From positions 1 through 64,000 of the forward strand of contig SFGF01000002.1 of the NCBI GenBank assembly GCA_004556655.1: 64,000 nucleotides of DNA. The letters are read 5' to 3'. This DNA comes from Lachnospiraceae bacterium. Lineage in GTDB: Bacteria > Bacillota > Clostridia > Lachnospirales > Lachnospiraceae. A program made the position numbers and the translations under genes. A model generated the notes under the pieces. That model saw nothing but the letters and a program-made list of their open reading frames with translations, had not been told where the DNA came from and ran no database searches. The stretch's first letter is position 1. The number at the start of each line of letters is the position of its first letter. Shown here in pieces: positions 31,595-40,030 of the stretch.

Positions 31595-32893
31595 TTATCT
31601 CCAACTTCCCAGATAAGCCAGGCTCTCTTTAGGTTTACGTGTCTGGGTGGCGCGATCCACGGCAATCAGACCGAAGGTCATAGAATAACCTTTCTGCCAT
31701 TCGAAATTATCCATGAGACTCCAGTGGCAGTAGCCTTTTATCGGAAGACCATCCCGGATACAGTTCTGTACACCGGTCAGGGCTTTTTCGATAAATGCCA
31801 CACGTCTGCTGTCGTCCGCTGTGGCAATTCCGTTTTCTGTTACGATCAGATTCCCCTTAAAATCCTCTGCCACTTTACGAATCACATGTTCCAGTCCTTC
31901 CGGATAGAATTCATAGTTCATCTGTGTCATCTCCGCTCCTTCCGGATAGGGAAGTCCTCCATTGGGACCGAATAAAGATCTGGTATAGTTCTGTACGCCC
32001 AGGAAATCATCACCCTGAATATAAGGAAGATAATGGGTAAATTCATCGTTCCATTCCTTCTGAGCAAAGGATTCTCCGCCGGCTTTGGCCACCTGCATAT
32101 CATGAAGACTTAAGGTAAGCCCCACCTGAATCTGAGGTGCCAGTTCTTTGATTACCGATTTGGCAGCCTGATGTGCTTTCATAACAAGGATGTCCCCTTC
32201 TCTGGTTCGCATGGAGGTAAAATTCTCTACCTTTTCAACTCCGAAAACTTTTTTATTTTCTTCAGCCACCGCCTGCTGATCTGCCATCATCTTCTGTAAG
32301 TTGATACCGACCTGAACGGTGCCGTCAGCATCGTCTTTGCCCGCAGCCGCCTGTGCCATCTGAGCCATCATCTGGCGTTTGTATCTTTCGGCGATTGCGG
32401 CAATCTGCAAGCCCATATTTGCCTCGTTGATGGTGCAGACATAATGGAGTTCATCGCCTAATTTTTCAATTACATATCGGGTGTAACGTGCAAAATCTTC
32501 CACTGTGCTTTCTGCTTCCCAGCCGCCTTTGCCGATCAGCCAGACCGGGCTGGAAAAATGATGAAGGGTTACCATTGGTTCGATGCCGTTTGCTTTACAG
32601 CAGAGGATTACGTCACGATAGTGTTCAATGGCTTCTTCGCAAAATTTGCCTTCTGCCGGTTCGATTCTTGCCCACTCCAGTGAGAATCGATAGGCATTCA
32701 ATCCTGCGTCTGCCATCAGGCGGATATCCTCTTCGTAACGATTATAGTGGTCAACCGCATCAAGGGACGGCTCCGCATAGCTGGTGTGTACCATATGCTC
32801 CATAGCCCAGCAGTCACTGTTAGTGTTATTTCCTTCTACCTGATGGGCTGCAGTTGCTGCACCCAGTAAAAAATCCTGTGGAAAATGTGTCAT
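31595..32893 (-). CDS. Family 1 beta-glucosidase/6-phospho-beta-glucosidase
   Basis: The 432-residue GH1 enzyme starts MTHFPQDFLLGAATAAHQVEGNN. It has LNAYRFSLEWARIEP, HHFSSPVWL, acid/base Glu in CTINEANMG (usually NEP; the proline is Ala here) and nucleophile Glu in LIVTENGIA. YCHWSLMDNFEWQKGY is the aglycone-side aromatic block. The middle insertion (AQAAAGKDDADGTVQV to EKVENFTSM) is longer than in many GH1. It hydrolyses beta-glucosides, probably plant glycosides, in the cytoplasm. AAGGAGGTC is a strong ribosome binding site. It is divergent from the MATE gene. Confidence 0.93.
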   Translation of the reverse strand: MTHFPQDFLLGAATAAHQVEGNNTNSDCWAMEHMVHTSYAEPSLDAVDHYNRYEEDIRLMADAGLNAYRFSLEWARIEPAEGKFCEEAIEHYRDVILCCKANGIEPMVTLHHFSSPVWLIGKGGWEAESTVEDFARYTRYVIEKLGDELHYVCTINEANMGLQIAAIAERYKRQMMAQMAQAAAGKDDADGTVQVGINLQKMMADQQAVAEENKKVFGVEKVENFTSMRTREGDILVMKAHQAAKSVIKELAPQIQVGLTLSLHDMQVAKAGGESFAQKEWNDEFTHYLPYIQGDDFLGVQNYTRSLFGPNGGLPYPEGAEMTQMNYEFYPEGLEHVIRKVAEDFKGNLIVTENGIATADDSRRVAFIEKALTGVQNCIRDGLPIKGYCHWSLMDNFEWQKGYSMTFGLIAVDRATQTRKPKESLAYLGSWR

Positions 32894-32971
32894 GTTTTTG
32901 ACCTCCTTAGTCTGAATACGTTTAAGACTATTATAGAGAAATACAGTAAAAATAGGGTTTTGAAATTAATG

Positions 32972-33003
32972 AAAATGTTCCGAAAATCGTCAATAAAATG
33001 TTT
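32972..33003. promoter_or_regulatory. Direct AAAATGTT repeats between divergent GH1 and MATE genes
   Basis: AAAATGTT occurs at 32972-32979 and 32995-33002, spaced 23 bases start to start (about two helical turns), the layout favoured by AraC-type dimers. The same octamer forms an inverted pair at 28281-28308. Confidence 0.45.
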
Positions 33004-33112
33004 GCTGATTAATTATAGTACATTTTCATGAATTGCAAAACGCTGAAATGGAAAAGAAAGAGTAATATTGCTATGGAGACAATGAAACTCAAAGAAAAGG
33101 AAGGTTTATTCA

Positions 33113-34477
33113 ATGAAGAATCAAATGACAAAAAGCGAGGTATTGTTCCGGGAAAAGCCGGTATGGACAGCAATTTTTTCCATGGCAGTGCCTTCCTGTA
33201 TCACCATACTGGTAATGGTGATTTACAACATGGCCGATATGTTTTTTATTGGACAGTTGGGGGATACTTCGCAGGTGGCTGCGATTTCCGTTGTGAGTCC
33301 GGTATTTTCCCTGGTCACAGCTGTTGCTACGATGGTTGGAGTAGGAGGGTGTTCCGTTATTGCGAATGCTACGGGAGCAGGAAGAGCGGATGACGCTAAG
33401 ACTTATGCCAGTTTGTGCTGTTGGTTTTCCATACTGTTTGGGATTATTGCTGCCCTCATCTTGCTGTTAGGAACGAATCCTATATTAAAGATTTTAGGTG
33501 CAAACGAGGAATTTATGAATTATGCAAGTACTTATATGAAAATACTTGCTTTCGGTGCCCCTTTTATGCTGCTGTCAACAGTCCTTGCAACTGTTCTGAG
33601 GGGAGATGGCGCAATCAAAGAGGGTTTGATTGGAAATATGGTTGGTACGGTGCTCAACATTATCCTGGATCCGATTTTTATTCTGGTGCTGCACAAAGGA
33701 GTAGCAGGAGCCGCTGTAGCTACGGTAATTGGAAATATGGTAAGCAGCATGTTCTACCTGCACTATATTATAAAGAAATCAGCTTTTTTAAGTATTTCTC
33801 CACGGGACGCAAAGAGAAAACCGGCGGCTTTGTTACATATTATGGCGATAGGTCTGCCAAATGGCATCAGCAGTATACTGTCCGGTTTTGCATCTACTTT
33901 TTCCAATCAGCTGCTGGCAGGTTATGGAACCAATGCGATTGCGGCGATGGCGGCTGCCGGAAAGGCAACCATGATTATTACCATGATTCAGATGGGAATC
34001 TGTATGGGAACTCAGCCGTTAATGGCGTACAATTATGGGGCAAAAAATCTGCCCAGACTGAAGGAAATACTGAAGAAGGTAGGAATTCTTACATTTGTTC
34101 TGGGTTCTTTCGTCATGCTGGCAAGTTTCTTCGCAAGACATGCGCTGATTAGTATGTTCCTAAAAGATTCCGGCGCAGCGGTAATGGGAGAAAATCTGGT
34201 AATATTTCTGATGATTGCCAGTCCTGTTGTAGGATTCTATTATTTAAGTACCAATTTCCTGCAGGCATCAGGAAATGCTCTGGCAGCCACAGTCGTGTCG
34301 GTTTTGAGACAGGGAATCCTGTTGATTCCGGGGCTTTATCTGATGGAGCGGCTGATGGGTTTGATAGGAATCGCAGCAGCACATACCATTGCGGATGCAT
34401 TGTCTGCACTGATTGCAGTGGCAGTCTGCATCTGGCAGTATCGTATTCTTAAGAACACGAAAAATAAAACAATATAA
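33113..34477 (+). CDS. MATE-family efflux transporter
   Basis: The 454-residue protein has 12 predicted helices in two MatE halves. Landmarks are WTAIFSMAVPSCITILVMVIYNMADMFFIGQLGDTSQVAAISVVSPVFSLVTAVATMVGVGGCSVIAN and, in the second half, GLPNGISSILSGFASTFSNQLLAGYGTNAIAAMAAAGK and GTQPLMAYNYGAKN. It exports cations or drugs in exchange for Na+ or H+. As the first gene of an operon with a sugar isomerase-like protein and an SDR, next to glycosidases, it may expel a liberated toxic aglycone (inference). RBS AAGGAAGG before the ATG. Confidence 0.94.
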   Translation: MKNQMTKSEVLFREKPVWTAIFSMAVPSCITILVMVIYNMADMFFIGQLGDTSQVAAISVVSPVFSLVTAVATMVGVGGCSVIANATGAGRADDAKTYASLCCWFSILFGIIAALILLLGTNPILKILGANEEFMNYASTYMKILAFGAPFMLLSTVLATVLRGDGAIKEGLIGNMVGTVLNIILDPIFILVLHKGVAGAAVATVIGNMVSSMFYLHYIIKKSAFLSISPRDAKRKPAALLHIMAIGLPNGISSILSGFASTFSNQLLAGYGTNAIAAMAAAGKATMIITMIQMGICMGTQPLMAYNYGAKNLPRLKEILKKVGILTFVLGSFVMLASFFARHALISMFLKDSGAAVMGENLVIFLMIASPVVGFYYLSTNFLQASGNALAATVVSVLRQGILLIPGLYLMERLMGLIGIAAAHTIADALSALIAVAVCIWQYRILKNTKNKTI

Positions 34478-34494
34478 AAGAAAGAGGTAGCAAA

Positions 34495-35346
34495 ATGGCA
34501 GTAAAAGCAGTACAGCAGATTATGCTGGGAAGCGTAACGAAGAATGAAAAGCAGGCTCAGGAAACTTTAAAAGAGGTAAAAAAAGTCGGTTATGATGGAA
34601 TTGAGCTGAATGGTTTTATGATTCGTCCGACTCCCTTTATCGTGCGCATGATGACAAAGATGGCCGGAATGCCTGTGGGAAAAGGCGGCAGTTTTGACTG
34701 GGAATCTATGATTCACCAGGCGGGATTGTCCGTTGTCAGTGTGCATGAAGACTTGGGAATGATCAGGAATCAGCCGGATCAAGTAATCGAGGAGGCAAAA
34801 AAGTTCGGAACAGACAAAGTTGTTATCACCGGCATGTACCGTTTTGATTATTCTGATAAAAAGGCTGTATTGAATCTGGCTCATGATCTGAACGAGGCCG
34901 GCGAAAACCTGAAAAAATCAGGAATTCAGCTTTTGTATCATAATCATAACTGTGAATTCAGAAAAGTGGAAACCGGTAAAACGGCATATGATCTTATCAT
35001 CGAAGAAACCAATCCGGATTATGTCGGGTTTGAACTGGATTCCTACTGGCCCACGGAGGCGGGTGTGTCTGCCATTCAATTGATGAAGCAGCTGGGAAAC
35101 CGAATGAGGCTGTATCATATCAATGATCGAGGAACGAGGCTAAAGGGACCATCCATGACACCTATTTTGAAGTCAGACAGTATGGAACTGGGTTATGGGA
35201 ATATGAACCTGAAAGAATTGGTTGAGCAGGCTTTGCGTGTGGATGTGGATGCCATTATTCTGGAGAGCCATAAAAACTGGGTGGATAAGTCCCCCATTAA
35301 GTCGTTACAGATAAGTGCAGAATTCTTACATCGGGAAATGCACTGA
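34495..35346 (+). CDS. Sugar phosphate isomerase/epimerase-like TIM-barrel protein
   Basis: The 283-residue AP-endonuclease-2-fold protein belongs to the IolE/YcjR-like group. Metal-ligand motifs are visible: VVSVHEDLG, LLYHNHNCEF, GFELDSYW, LYHINDRG and ILESHKNW, which contribute Glu/Asp/His/Glu. Possible activities are ketose epimerisation, inosose dehydration or similar chemistry on an oxidised sugar. It is 17 bases after MATE and 30 bases before an SDR, so an oxidise/isomerise sequence on a freed sugar is plausible. C-deglycosylation enzymes of gut bacteria share this fold, which is an alternative not decidable here. Confidence 0.85.
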   Translation: MAVKAVQQIMLGSVTKNEKQAQETLKEVKKVGYDGIELNGFMIRPTPFIVRMMTKMAGMPVGKGGSFDWESMIHQAGLSVVSVHEDLGMIRNQPDQVIEEAKKFGTDKVVITGMYRFDYSDKKAVLNLAHDLNEAGENLKKSGIQLLYHNHNCEFRKVETGKTAYDLIIEETNPDYVGFELDSYWPTEAGVSAIQLMKQLGNRMRLYHINDRGTRLKGPSMTPILKSDSMELGYGNMNLKELVEQALRVDVDAIILESHKNWVDKSPIKSLQISAEFLHREMH

Positions 35347-35376
35347 TCTATAAATAAAAAAACAGGAGGAACAAAA

Positions 35377-36180
35377 ATGGATTTTTCAAGTGTAAAAGGA
35401 AAAGTAGTAATCGTAACCGGTGCGAGCAGAGGAATCGGAGAGGCAATCGCAAAGGTTTATGGTGAAAATGGAATGAAGGTAGTGTGTGCAGCCAGAAGTA
35501 AAGAACAGGGACAGATTGTAGCAGATGAAATCTGCGCAAAGGGTGGAGATGCCATCTTTGTACAGACGGACTGCGGTGATATCGGTCAGATAAAGGCACT
35601 GGTTAATACCGCAGTGGCACATTACGGAAAATTAGATGGAGTGGTAAGTAATGCCGGAATCGGTCAGGGAGGATTTCCGCTGCATGAATATGAAATGGAA
35701 GAGTATGATCGGATTTTTGCGTTAAACAGCAAAGGTGTATTTGCAGGTATGAAATATGGTGCTGAAGCTATATTCAAATCTCACAGTGAGGGTGGTTTCC
35801 TGATCAATGTGGCTTCCGTGGCGGGAATCGTTCCTCAGCGAGGACAGGCTCTTTATACTGCAACGAAACATGGAGTAATCGGTATGACAAAGTCAGCAGC
35901 TTTGGACTATGCTTATTATGGAATTACTGTAAATGCCATTTGTCCTGGTTATACGCGGACCTCCATCTTTGGAAATGCTCCGGAGCAGGCACTGACAATG
36001 TTTGCAAAAGACTGTCCGGCAGGCCGTATGGGAAATCCAGAAGAATGTGCATATCTGGCACTGTTTCTGGCAAGTGACATGGCACGCTATATTACAGGAG
36101 CGGCGATTCCGGTTGACGGAGCACTGGCGGCAGGACATCAGAATGTTTCGACCTGGAAACATCCGGAAATAAGAGAATAA
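35377..36180 (+). CDS. Short-chain dehydrogenase/reductase (FabG-like)
   Basis: The 267-residue classical SDR has TGASRGIGEAIAKVYGE (cofactor loop), VSNAGIGQGG, Ser in LINVASVAGIVP, YTATKHG (Tyr/Lys) and ends ITGAAIPVDGALAAG. It uses NAD(P) to interconvert an alcohol and a ketone. It is last in the MATE-isomerase-SDR operon, so it probably acts on a sugar, sugar acid or aglycone. It differs clearly from the SDR at 23.4 kb, which has a longer N-terminus. Confidence 0.9.
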   Translation: MDFSSVKGKVVIVTGASRGIGEAIAKVYGENGMKVVCAARSKEQGQIVADEICAKGGDAIFVQTDCGDIGQIKALVNTAVAHYGKLDGVVSNAGIGQGGFPLHEYEMEEYDRIFALNSKGVFAGMKYGAEAIFKSHSEGGFLINVASVAGIVPQRGQALYTATKHGVIGMTKSAALDYAYYGITVNAICPGYTRTSIFGNAPEQALTMFAKDCPAGRMGNPEECAYLALFLASDMARYITGAAIPVDGALAAGHQNVSTWKHPEIRE

Positions 36181-36291
36181 ATAAGCGTTTACTGTTCATT
36201 CCGTGACCGGTAATCACGCTTCGAAGGAAATAGAGACATGAAGGAAAAAATATGGTATCATAATGTTACTATTATAAAAGGAGCGATGAAA

Positions 36292-36432
36292 ATGAATTAT
36301 CAGGAAATACTGGAGCAGGCCAGGGGATGTATTGGTTCTTACTGTAAAGCCTGTAATGTCTGTAATGGAAGAACGTGCCGGAACCAGATTCCGGGGCTGG
36401 GTGCAAGCGGTGTATGCAAAATGTCAGGATGA
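36292..36432 (+). pseudogene. N-terminal fragment of an alpha-hydroxy-acid oxidising protein
   Basis: MNYQEILEQARGCIGSYCKACNVCNGRTCRNQIPGLGASGVCKMSG matches the Cys-rich N-terminus of Clostridial alpha-hydroxy-acid oxidase-like flavoproteins (FMN-dependent, about 340 residues). The frame stops after 46 codons and no further homologous sequence is visible before the convergent DtxR gene. Most of the TIM barrel has been deleted. An AAAAGGAG site and upstream region remain. A real 46-residue Cys-rich peptide is possible but less likely. Confidence 0.65.
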
Positions 36433-36465
36433 AAAGCAAACATAGAATTGTCGGATAAACAGTGG

Positions 36466-36502
36466 GTGCCGTTCCAGAACGGAAGACAGAAAGGAACGGC
36501 AC
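36466..36502. terminator. Terminator-like hairpin downstream of the DtxR gene
   Basis: A perfect 10-bp stem is formed by GTGCCGTTCC (36466-36475) and GGAACGGCAC (36493-36502). It lies between the oxidase remnant and the DtxR stop; the T-rich tail is weak on either strand. Confidence 0.6.
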
Positions 36503-36510
36503 TGTTATAT

Positions 36511-36879
36511 TCAGGAATGCGCCATGGCATGGCGTTTAATCGCATCAAAGCTTTCAGGGCTGAGTACATGCTCCATCCGGCAGGCATCCCGTACAGCAAT
36601 CTGTTCGTCTACGCCTAACTGCATCAGCCAGCGCGAAAGAAGCACATGGCGTTCATACATGGTGTCTGCAATTTTCTGTCCCGATTCGGTTAAGGTAATG
36701 TGACCGTTGTTGTCCATATTGATATATCCGTTTTCACGGAGATTCTTCATCGCTACACTTACGCTGGGTTTGGAGACTTCCAGTTCAACTGCGATATCAA
36801 TAGAACGGACATAAGACTGGCGCTGATAAATCATCAATATAGCTTCCAGGTAGTTTTCGGCTGATTCATGTATTTTCAA
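36511..36879 (-). CDS. DtxR/MntR-family metal-dependent regulator
   Basis: The start is placed at TTG 36879, because GAGGTGAT lies just upstream and the product then begins (M)KIHESAENYLEAILMIYQRQSYVRSIDIAVELEVSKPSVSVAMKNLRENGYI, the exact N-terminus of DtxR-family proteins. There are 122 residues. The winged helix is followed by the dimerisation/metal domain (ESGQKIADTMYERHVLLSRWLMQLGVDEQIAVRDACRMEHVLSPESFDAIKRH) with His, Glu and Cys ligands (ACRMEHVLS). It represses metal uptake genes when Fe or Mn is bound. It is a candidate reader of the palindromes at the feo and flavodoxin promoters (inference). Confidence 0.9.
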   Translation of the reverse strand: MKIHESAENYLEAILMIYQRQSYVRSIDIAVELEVSKPSVSVAMKNLRENGYINMDNNGHITLTESGQKIADTMYERHVLLSRWLMQLGVDEQIAVRDACRMEHVLSPESFDAIKRHAMAHS

Positions 36880-37108
36880 AACTATCACCTCGTTTTCATG
36901 TTTTACGAAATATACCATTAAATGTAGTTTATCATATATAGAGAGAAAGTTCAAATATAACTGTGTTTTTCCCAGAGCGTGGGTGATCCCAACATCGAAA
37001 TCCTATAAAAAGAACATGGAGTGACGGTAACAGTGACAGGCAGTGAAAAATGTGATATAAATAAAACAAAAACTCATTCAGAAATCAAACAGCAGGAGGA
37101 CAGAGACA

Positions 37109-37969
37109 ATGAAAAAAATAGGTTTTATCGGTACCGGCGTGATGGGAAAATCCATGATACGTAATCTGCAGAAGGCAGGATATGAATTGTATATATACAA
37201 TCGTACAAAGGAAAAGGCAGCGGAGCTGATGGAAGAGGGAGCCATCTGGTGTGACACTCTCGGGGAATGTGCAAAAAATCGTGACGTAGTAATTACAATT
37301 GTGGGATATCCCAAAGATGTGGAAGAAGTTTATTTTGCTGAAAATGGAATTCTGAAAAATGCAGATGAGGGGACATATCTGATTGATATGACGACCACCA
37401 GTCCAAAGTTATCTGTGAGAATCTATGAAGCAGGAAAGGAAAGAGGTCTCCATGTGCTGGATGCACCGGTATCAGGCGGCGATGTGGGAGCAAAGAAAGG
37501 TACTCTGGCAATTATGGTTGGAGGTGAAGAAAAAGATTTTGAGGCTTGTCAGGAAGTGCTGGCGGCCATGGGCACAAGCATAATCTATGAAGGTCCGGCA
37601 GGAAGCGGGCAGCATGTGAAGATGGCCAACCAGATTGCCATAGCAGGAGCAGTCAGCGGAGTCTGTGAAGCGATTGCATATACGAAAGCCATGGGCGTTG
37701 ATGTGGATACGATGATAGAGACGATTAAGGGCGGAGCAGCAGGAAGCTGGCAGCTTTCCAATCTGGGTCCCAAGATGGCGGCTGGTGATTACGCTCCGGG
37801 ATTCTATATCAAGCATATCATAAAGGATATGAAAATTGCTGAGGAGGAGGCGGAAGGAAAAGAACTTATGCTTCCGATTCTGCAGAGAGTATGCGAAATG
37901 TATCAGGAACTTGAGAGACAGGGAAAAGGGGAAAACGGAACACAGGGGCTGATAGAATATTATATGTAA
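37109..37969 (+). CDS. NAD(P)-dependent 3-hydroxyisobutyrate dehydrogenase / tartronate semialdehyde reductase-family enzyme
   Basis: The 286-residue beta-hydroxyacid dehydrogenase begins KKIGFIGTGVMGKSMIRNLQKAGYELYIYNRT (Rossmann GxGxMG). It has DMTTTSPKLS, DAPVSGGDVGAKKGTLAIMVGG (substrate loop), and catalytic Lys in GQHVKMANQIAIAGAVSG. It reduces or oxidises a small beta-hydroxyacid. Next to the sugar-degrading SDRs and the remnant of a hydroxy-acid oxidase it may serve sugar-acid breakdown. It stands alone between the DtxR gene and the tRNA cluster. AGGAGGACAG ribosome binding site. Confidence 0.92.
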   Translation: MKKIGFIGTGVMGKSMIRNLQKAGYELYIYNRTKEKAAELMEEGAIWCDTLGECAKNRDVVITIVGYPKDVEEVYFAENGILKNADEGTYLIDMTTTSPKLSVRIYEAGKERGLHVLDAPVSGGDVGAKKGTLAIMVGGEEKDFEACQEVLAAMGTSIIYEGPAGSGQHVKMANQIAIAGAVSGVCEAIAYTKAMGVDVDTMIETIKGGAAGSWQLSNLGPKMAAGDYAPGFYIKHIIKDMKIAEEEAEGKELMLPILQRVCEMYQELERQGKGENGTQGLIEYYM

Positions 37970-38040
37970 TTTTTTGTTCGTGGGAGGCGTGCCGAAAATC
38001 GAGTAGTCCGTTTTAGAAGCAGGTCGTTCCCCTTCAGCTA

Positions 38041-38100
38041 ACTGCTAACTGCGACTAAGACGCTCCGGATAGCCGTCGCGCCTAAGTCTGCGTAAGCAGT
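38041..38100. repeat. 60-base imperfect palindrome, structured element of unknown type
   Basis: The segment from ACTGCTAACTGC to GCGTAAGCAGT reads almost the same on both strands. Paired blocks are ACTGCT/AGCAGT, GACT/AGTC, AAG/CTT-like, CGC/GCG and CCGG-ATAG-CCG at the centre. About three quarters of positions pair. No coding sequence lies within 37970-38160. It may be a REP-like repeat or small structured RNA. Confidence 0.45.
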
Positions 38101-38163
38101 GGATCTTCAGGCTCACTTATGATAGAATTTACCAACTCGAAAAGTATTTTTAGACAGCAAAAA

Positions 38164-38235
38164 AGCACGAGACGGGATTCGAACCCGCGACCCTCGCCTT
38201 GGCAAGGCGATACTCCACCACTGAGCCACTCGTGC
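38164..38235 (-). tRNA. tRNA-Gly (GCC)
   Basis: The reverse complement folds as a standard cloverleaf with acceptor GCACGAG/CTCGTGC, anticodon stem TCGCC/GGCGA with loop TTGCCAA (anticodon GCC), T arm GCGGG-TTCGAAT-CCCGT and discriminator T. CCA is not encoded. It is last of three tRNAs in one leftward transcript. Confidence 0.95.
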
Positions 38236-38260
38236 ATAACAATTATTATTTAATTGTAAA

Positions 38261-38331
38261 AGCGGGTGATGGGAATCGAACCCACGTATCCAGCTTGGAA
38301 GGCTGGTGTTCTACCATTGAACTACACCCGC
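38261..38331 (-). tRNA. tRNA-Gly (TCC)
   Basis: Cloverleaf on the minus strand: acceptor GCGGGTG/CACCCGC, anticodon stem CCAGC/GCTGG with loop CTTCCAA (anticodon TCC), T arm GTGGG-TTCGATT-CCCAT and discriminator T. 71 bases, CCA not encoded. Confidence 0.95.
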
Positions 38332-38415
38332 AGATGTTTTTCTTGCGACAACAATATGTATTATACATAATAGATGTCTGGATGTCAAGAACTTTTTTGA
38401 AGTTTTTTGGATAAA

Positions 38416-38488
<73 letters not shown>

Positions 38489-38501
38489 AAGTCCATGTGT
38501 G

Positions 38502-38530
38502 ATAATAGCATATTCTTGTTTGAATTTCAA
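38502..38530 (-). promoter_or_regulatory. Promoter of the tRNA-Phe/Gly/Gly transcript
   Basis: On the minus strand TTGAAA (38525-38530) and TATTAT (38502-38507) are separated by 17 bases, with TG in extended -10 position. It lies 14 bases ahead of tRNA-Phe. Confidence 0.75.
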
Positions 38531-38578
38531 TACCTAAATTTAATTTTTTTTAAATTTTTTATGAAAGTAAGGATAGGC

Positions 38579-38607
38579 TTGCAGAGAGAGTAAGGTTATG
38601 TTATAAT
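38579..38607 (+). promoter_or_regulatory. Promoter of glyA
   Basis: TTGCAG (38579-38584) and TATAAT (38602-38607) are 17 bases apart, with an extended -10 TGT just before TATAAT. It is divergent from the tRNA promoter and gives a leader of about 45 bases. No riboswitch-like structure is visible. Confidence 0.75.
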
Positions 38608-38657
38608 TTTGCACATCATTGTAGTAGAAGAAGAAAGCAAAAGAAGAGGAGAATGTG

Positions 38658-39896
38658 ATGTATTCATTTGATGAAATTGTGAAAACAGATCCGGCTGTTG
38701 CTCAGGCGATTACGAAAGAGATTGACAGACAGAATTCGCATATTGAGCTGATAGCTTCAGAAAACTGGGTAAGTAAAGCTGTCATGGCAGCTATGGGAAG
38801 CCCGCTGACAAACAAGTATGCAGAAGGATATCCGGGAAAAAGATATTATGGTGGATGTGAGTGTGTGGATGAAGTGGAGACGTTAGCAATTGAGAGAGCT
38901 AAAAAGTTATTTGGCTGTACATATGCAAATGTTCAGCCACACTCTGGCGCACAGGCTAATATGGCTGTGTTCTTTGCTATGTTAAAACCGGGTGATACTG
39001 TAATGGGTATGAATCTTGCGCATGGCGGACATCTGAGCCATGGAAGTCCGGCAAACTTTTCAGGCGCTTACTTCCGTGTAGTGCCTTATGGAGTTAATGA
39101 TGAAGGATTTATTGATTATGATGAAGTGAGAAAGATTGCACTGGAATCCAGACCCAAATTGATTGTAGCCGGTGCAAGTGCTTATGCCCGTATTATAGAT
39201 TTTAAGAAATTCCGTGAGATTGCGGATGAAGTTGGCGCTTATTTGATGGTGGATATTGCTCATATTGCAGGTCTGGTAGCGGCTGGAATCCATCCGAGCC
39301 CTATTCCTTATGCACATGTGACGACAACTACTACTCATAAGACCCTGAGAGGACCAAGAGGCGGTCTGATCCTTTCCAGTGAAGAGATTGCAAAGAAATT
39401 TAATTTTAATAAAGCAGTATTTCCGGGAACTCAGGGAGGACCTCTGATGCATGTGATTGCTGCGAAAGCAGTATGCTTCCAGGAAGCTCTGCAGCCGGAA
39501 TATGTAGAATACCAGAAGCAGATTGTGAAGAATTGTAAAGCTCTTGCTGATGGCTTGATCAGGAGAGGAATTAAGCTGGTATCAGGAGGAACGGATAACC
39601 ATCTGATGCTGGTTGATCTGCGGGGAACCGGAATTACCGGGAAAGCTATGGAAAAACTGTTGGATGAAGCAAATATCACCTGCAATAAAAATGCGATTCC
39701 AAATGATCCGGAATCACCATTTGTAACCAGTGGAGTACGTCTGGGAACTGCAGCAGTCACATCCCGTGGCATGAAAGAAGAAGATATGGAACAGATCGCA
39801 GAGGCAATTGCCATGATGATAGAGAGCAAAGAAAATAAAGAAAAAGCACTTGCGATTGTAAAAAAACTGACAGATAAATATCCTTTGAATGCATAA
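38658..39896 (+). CDS. glyA: Serine hydroxymethyltransferase
   Basis: The 412-residue PLP enzyme converts serine and tetrahydrofolate to glycine and 5,10-methylene-THF. Key motifs are IELIASENWVSKAV, NKYAEGYPGKRYYGG, ANVQPHSGAQANMAV, MVDIAHIAGLVAAG and the PLP lysine in THVTTTTTHKTLRGPRGG-like TTTTTHKTLRGPRGG. Length is normal. The ATG at 38658 follows AAGAGGAGA. It lies next to two tRNA-Gly genes, a link to glycine supply that may be chance. Confidence 0.98.
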   Translation: MYSFDEIVKTDPAVAQAITKEIDRQNSHIELIASENWVSKAVMAAMGSPLTNKYAEGYPGKRYYGGCECVDEVETLAIERAKKLFGCTYANVQPHSGAQANMAVFFAMLKPGDTVMGMNLAHGGHLSHGSPANFSGAYFRVVPYGVNDEGFIDYDEVRKIALESRPKLIVAGASAYARIIDFKKFREIADEVGAYLMVDIAHIAGLVAAGIHPSPIPYAHVTTTTTHKTLRGPRGGLILSSEEIAKKFNFNKAVFPGTQGGPLMHVIAAKAVCFQEALQPEYVEYQKQIVKNCKALADGLIRRGIKLVSGGTDNHLMLVDLRGTGITGKAMEKLLDEANITCNKNAIPNDPESPFVTSGVRLGTAAVTSRGMKEEDMEQIAEAIAMMIESKENKEKALAIVKKLTDKYPLNA

Positions 39897-40030
39897 GTGA
39901 AAGAATAGGGAGTTGAAGTGGACGTGCCCCACTTTGTTCTTGCGGTCTGCTTACCGGACGTGGTAGAATAGAAGCAAAGAAGAAGATTGAGGGTGTATTC
40001 CCCAAAAGATAAAGAAAAGAGGGCAATATT

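Noticed and set aside
39900..39960. Terminator after glyA
   Set aside because: AAGTGG/CCACTT can pair around 39918-39935 but lacks a T run; too weak to list.
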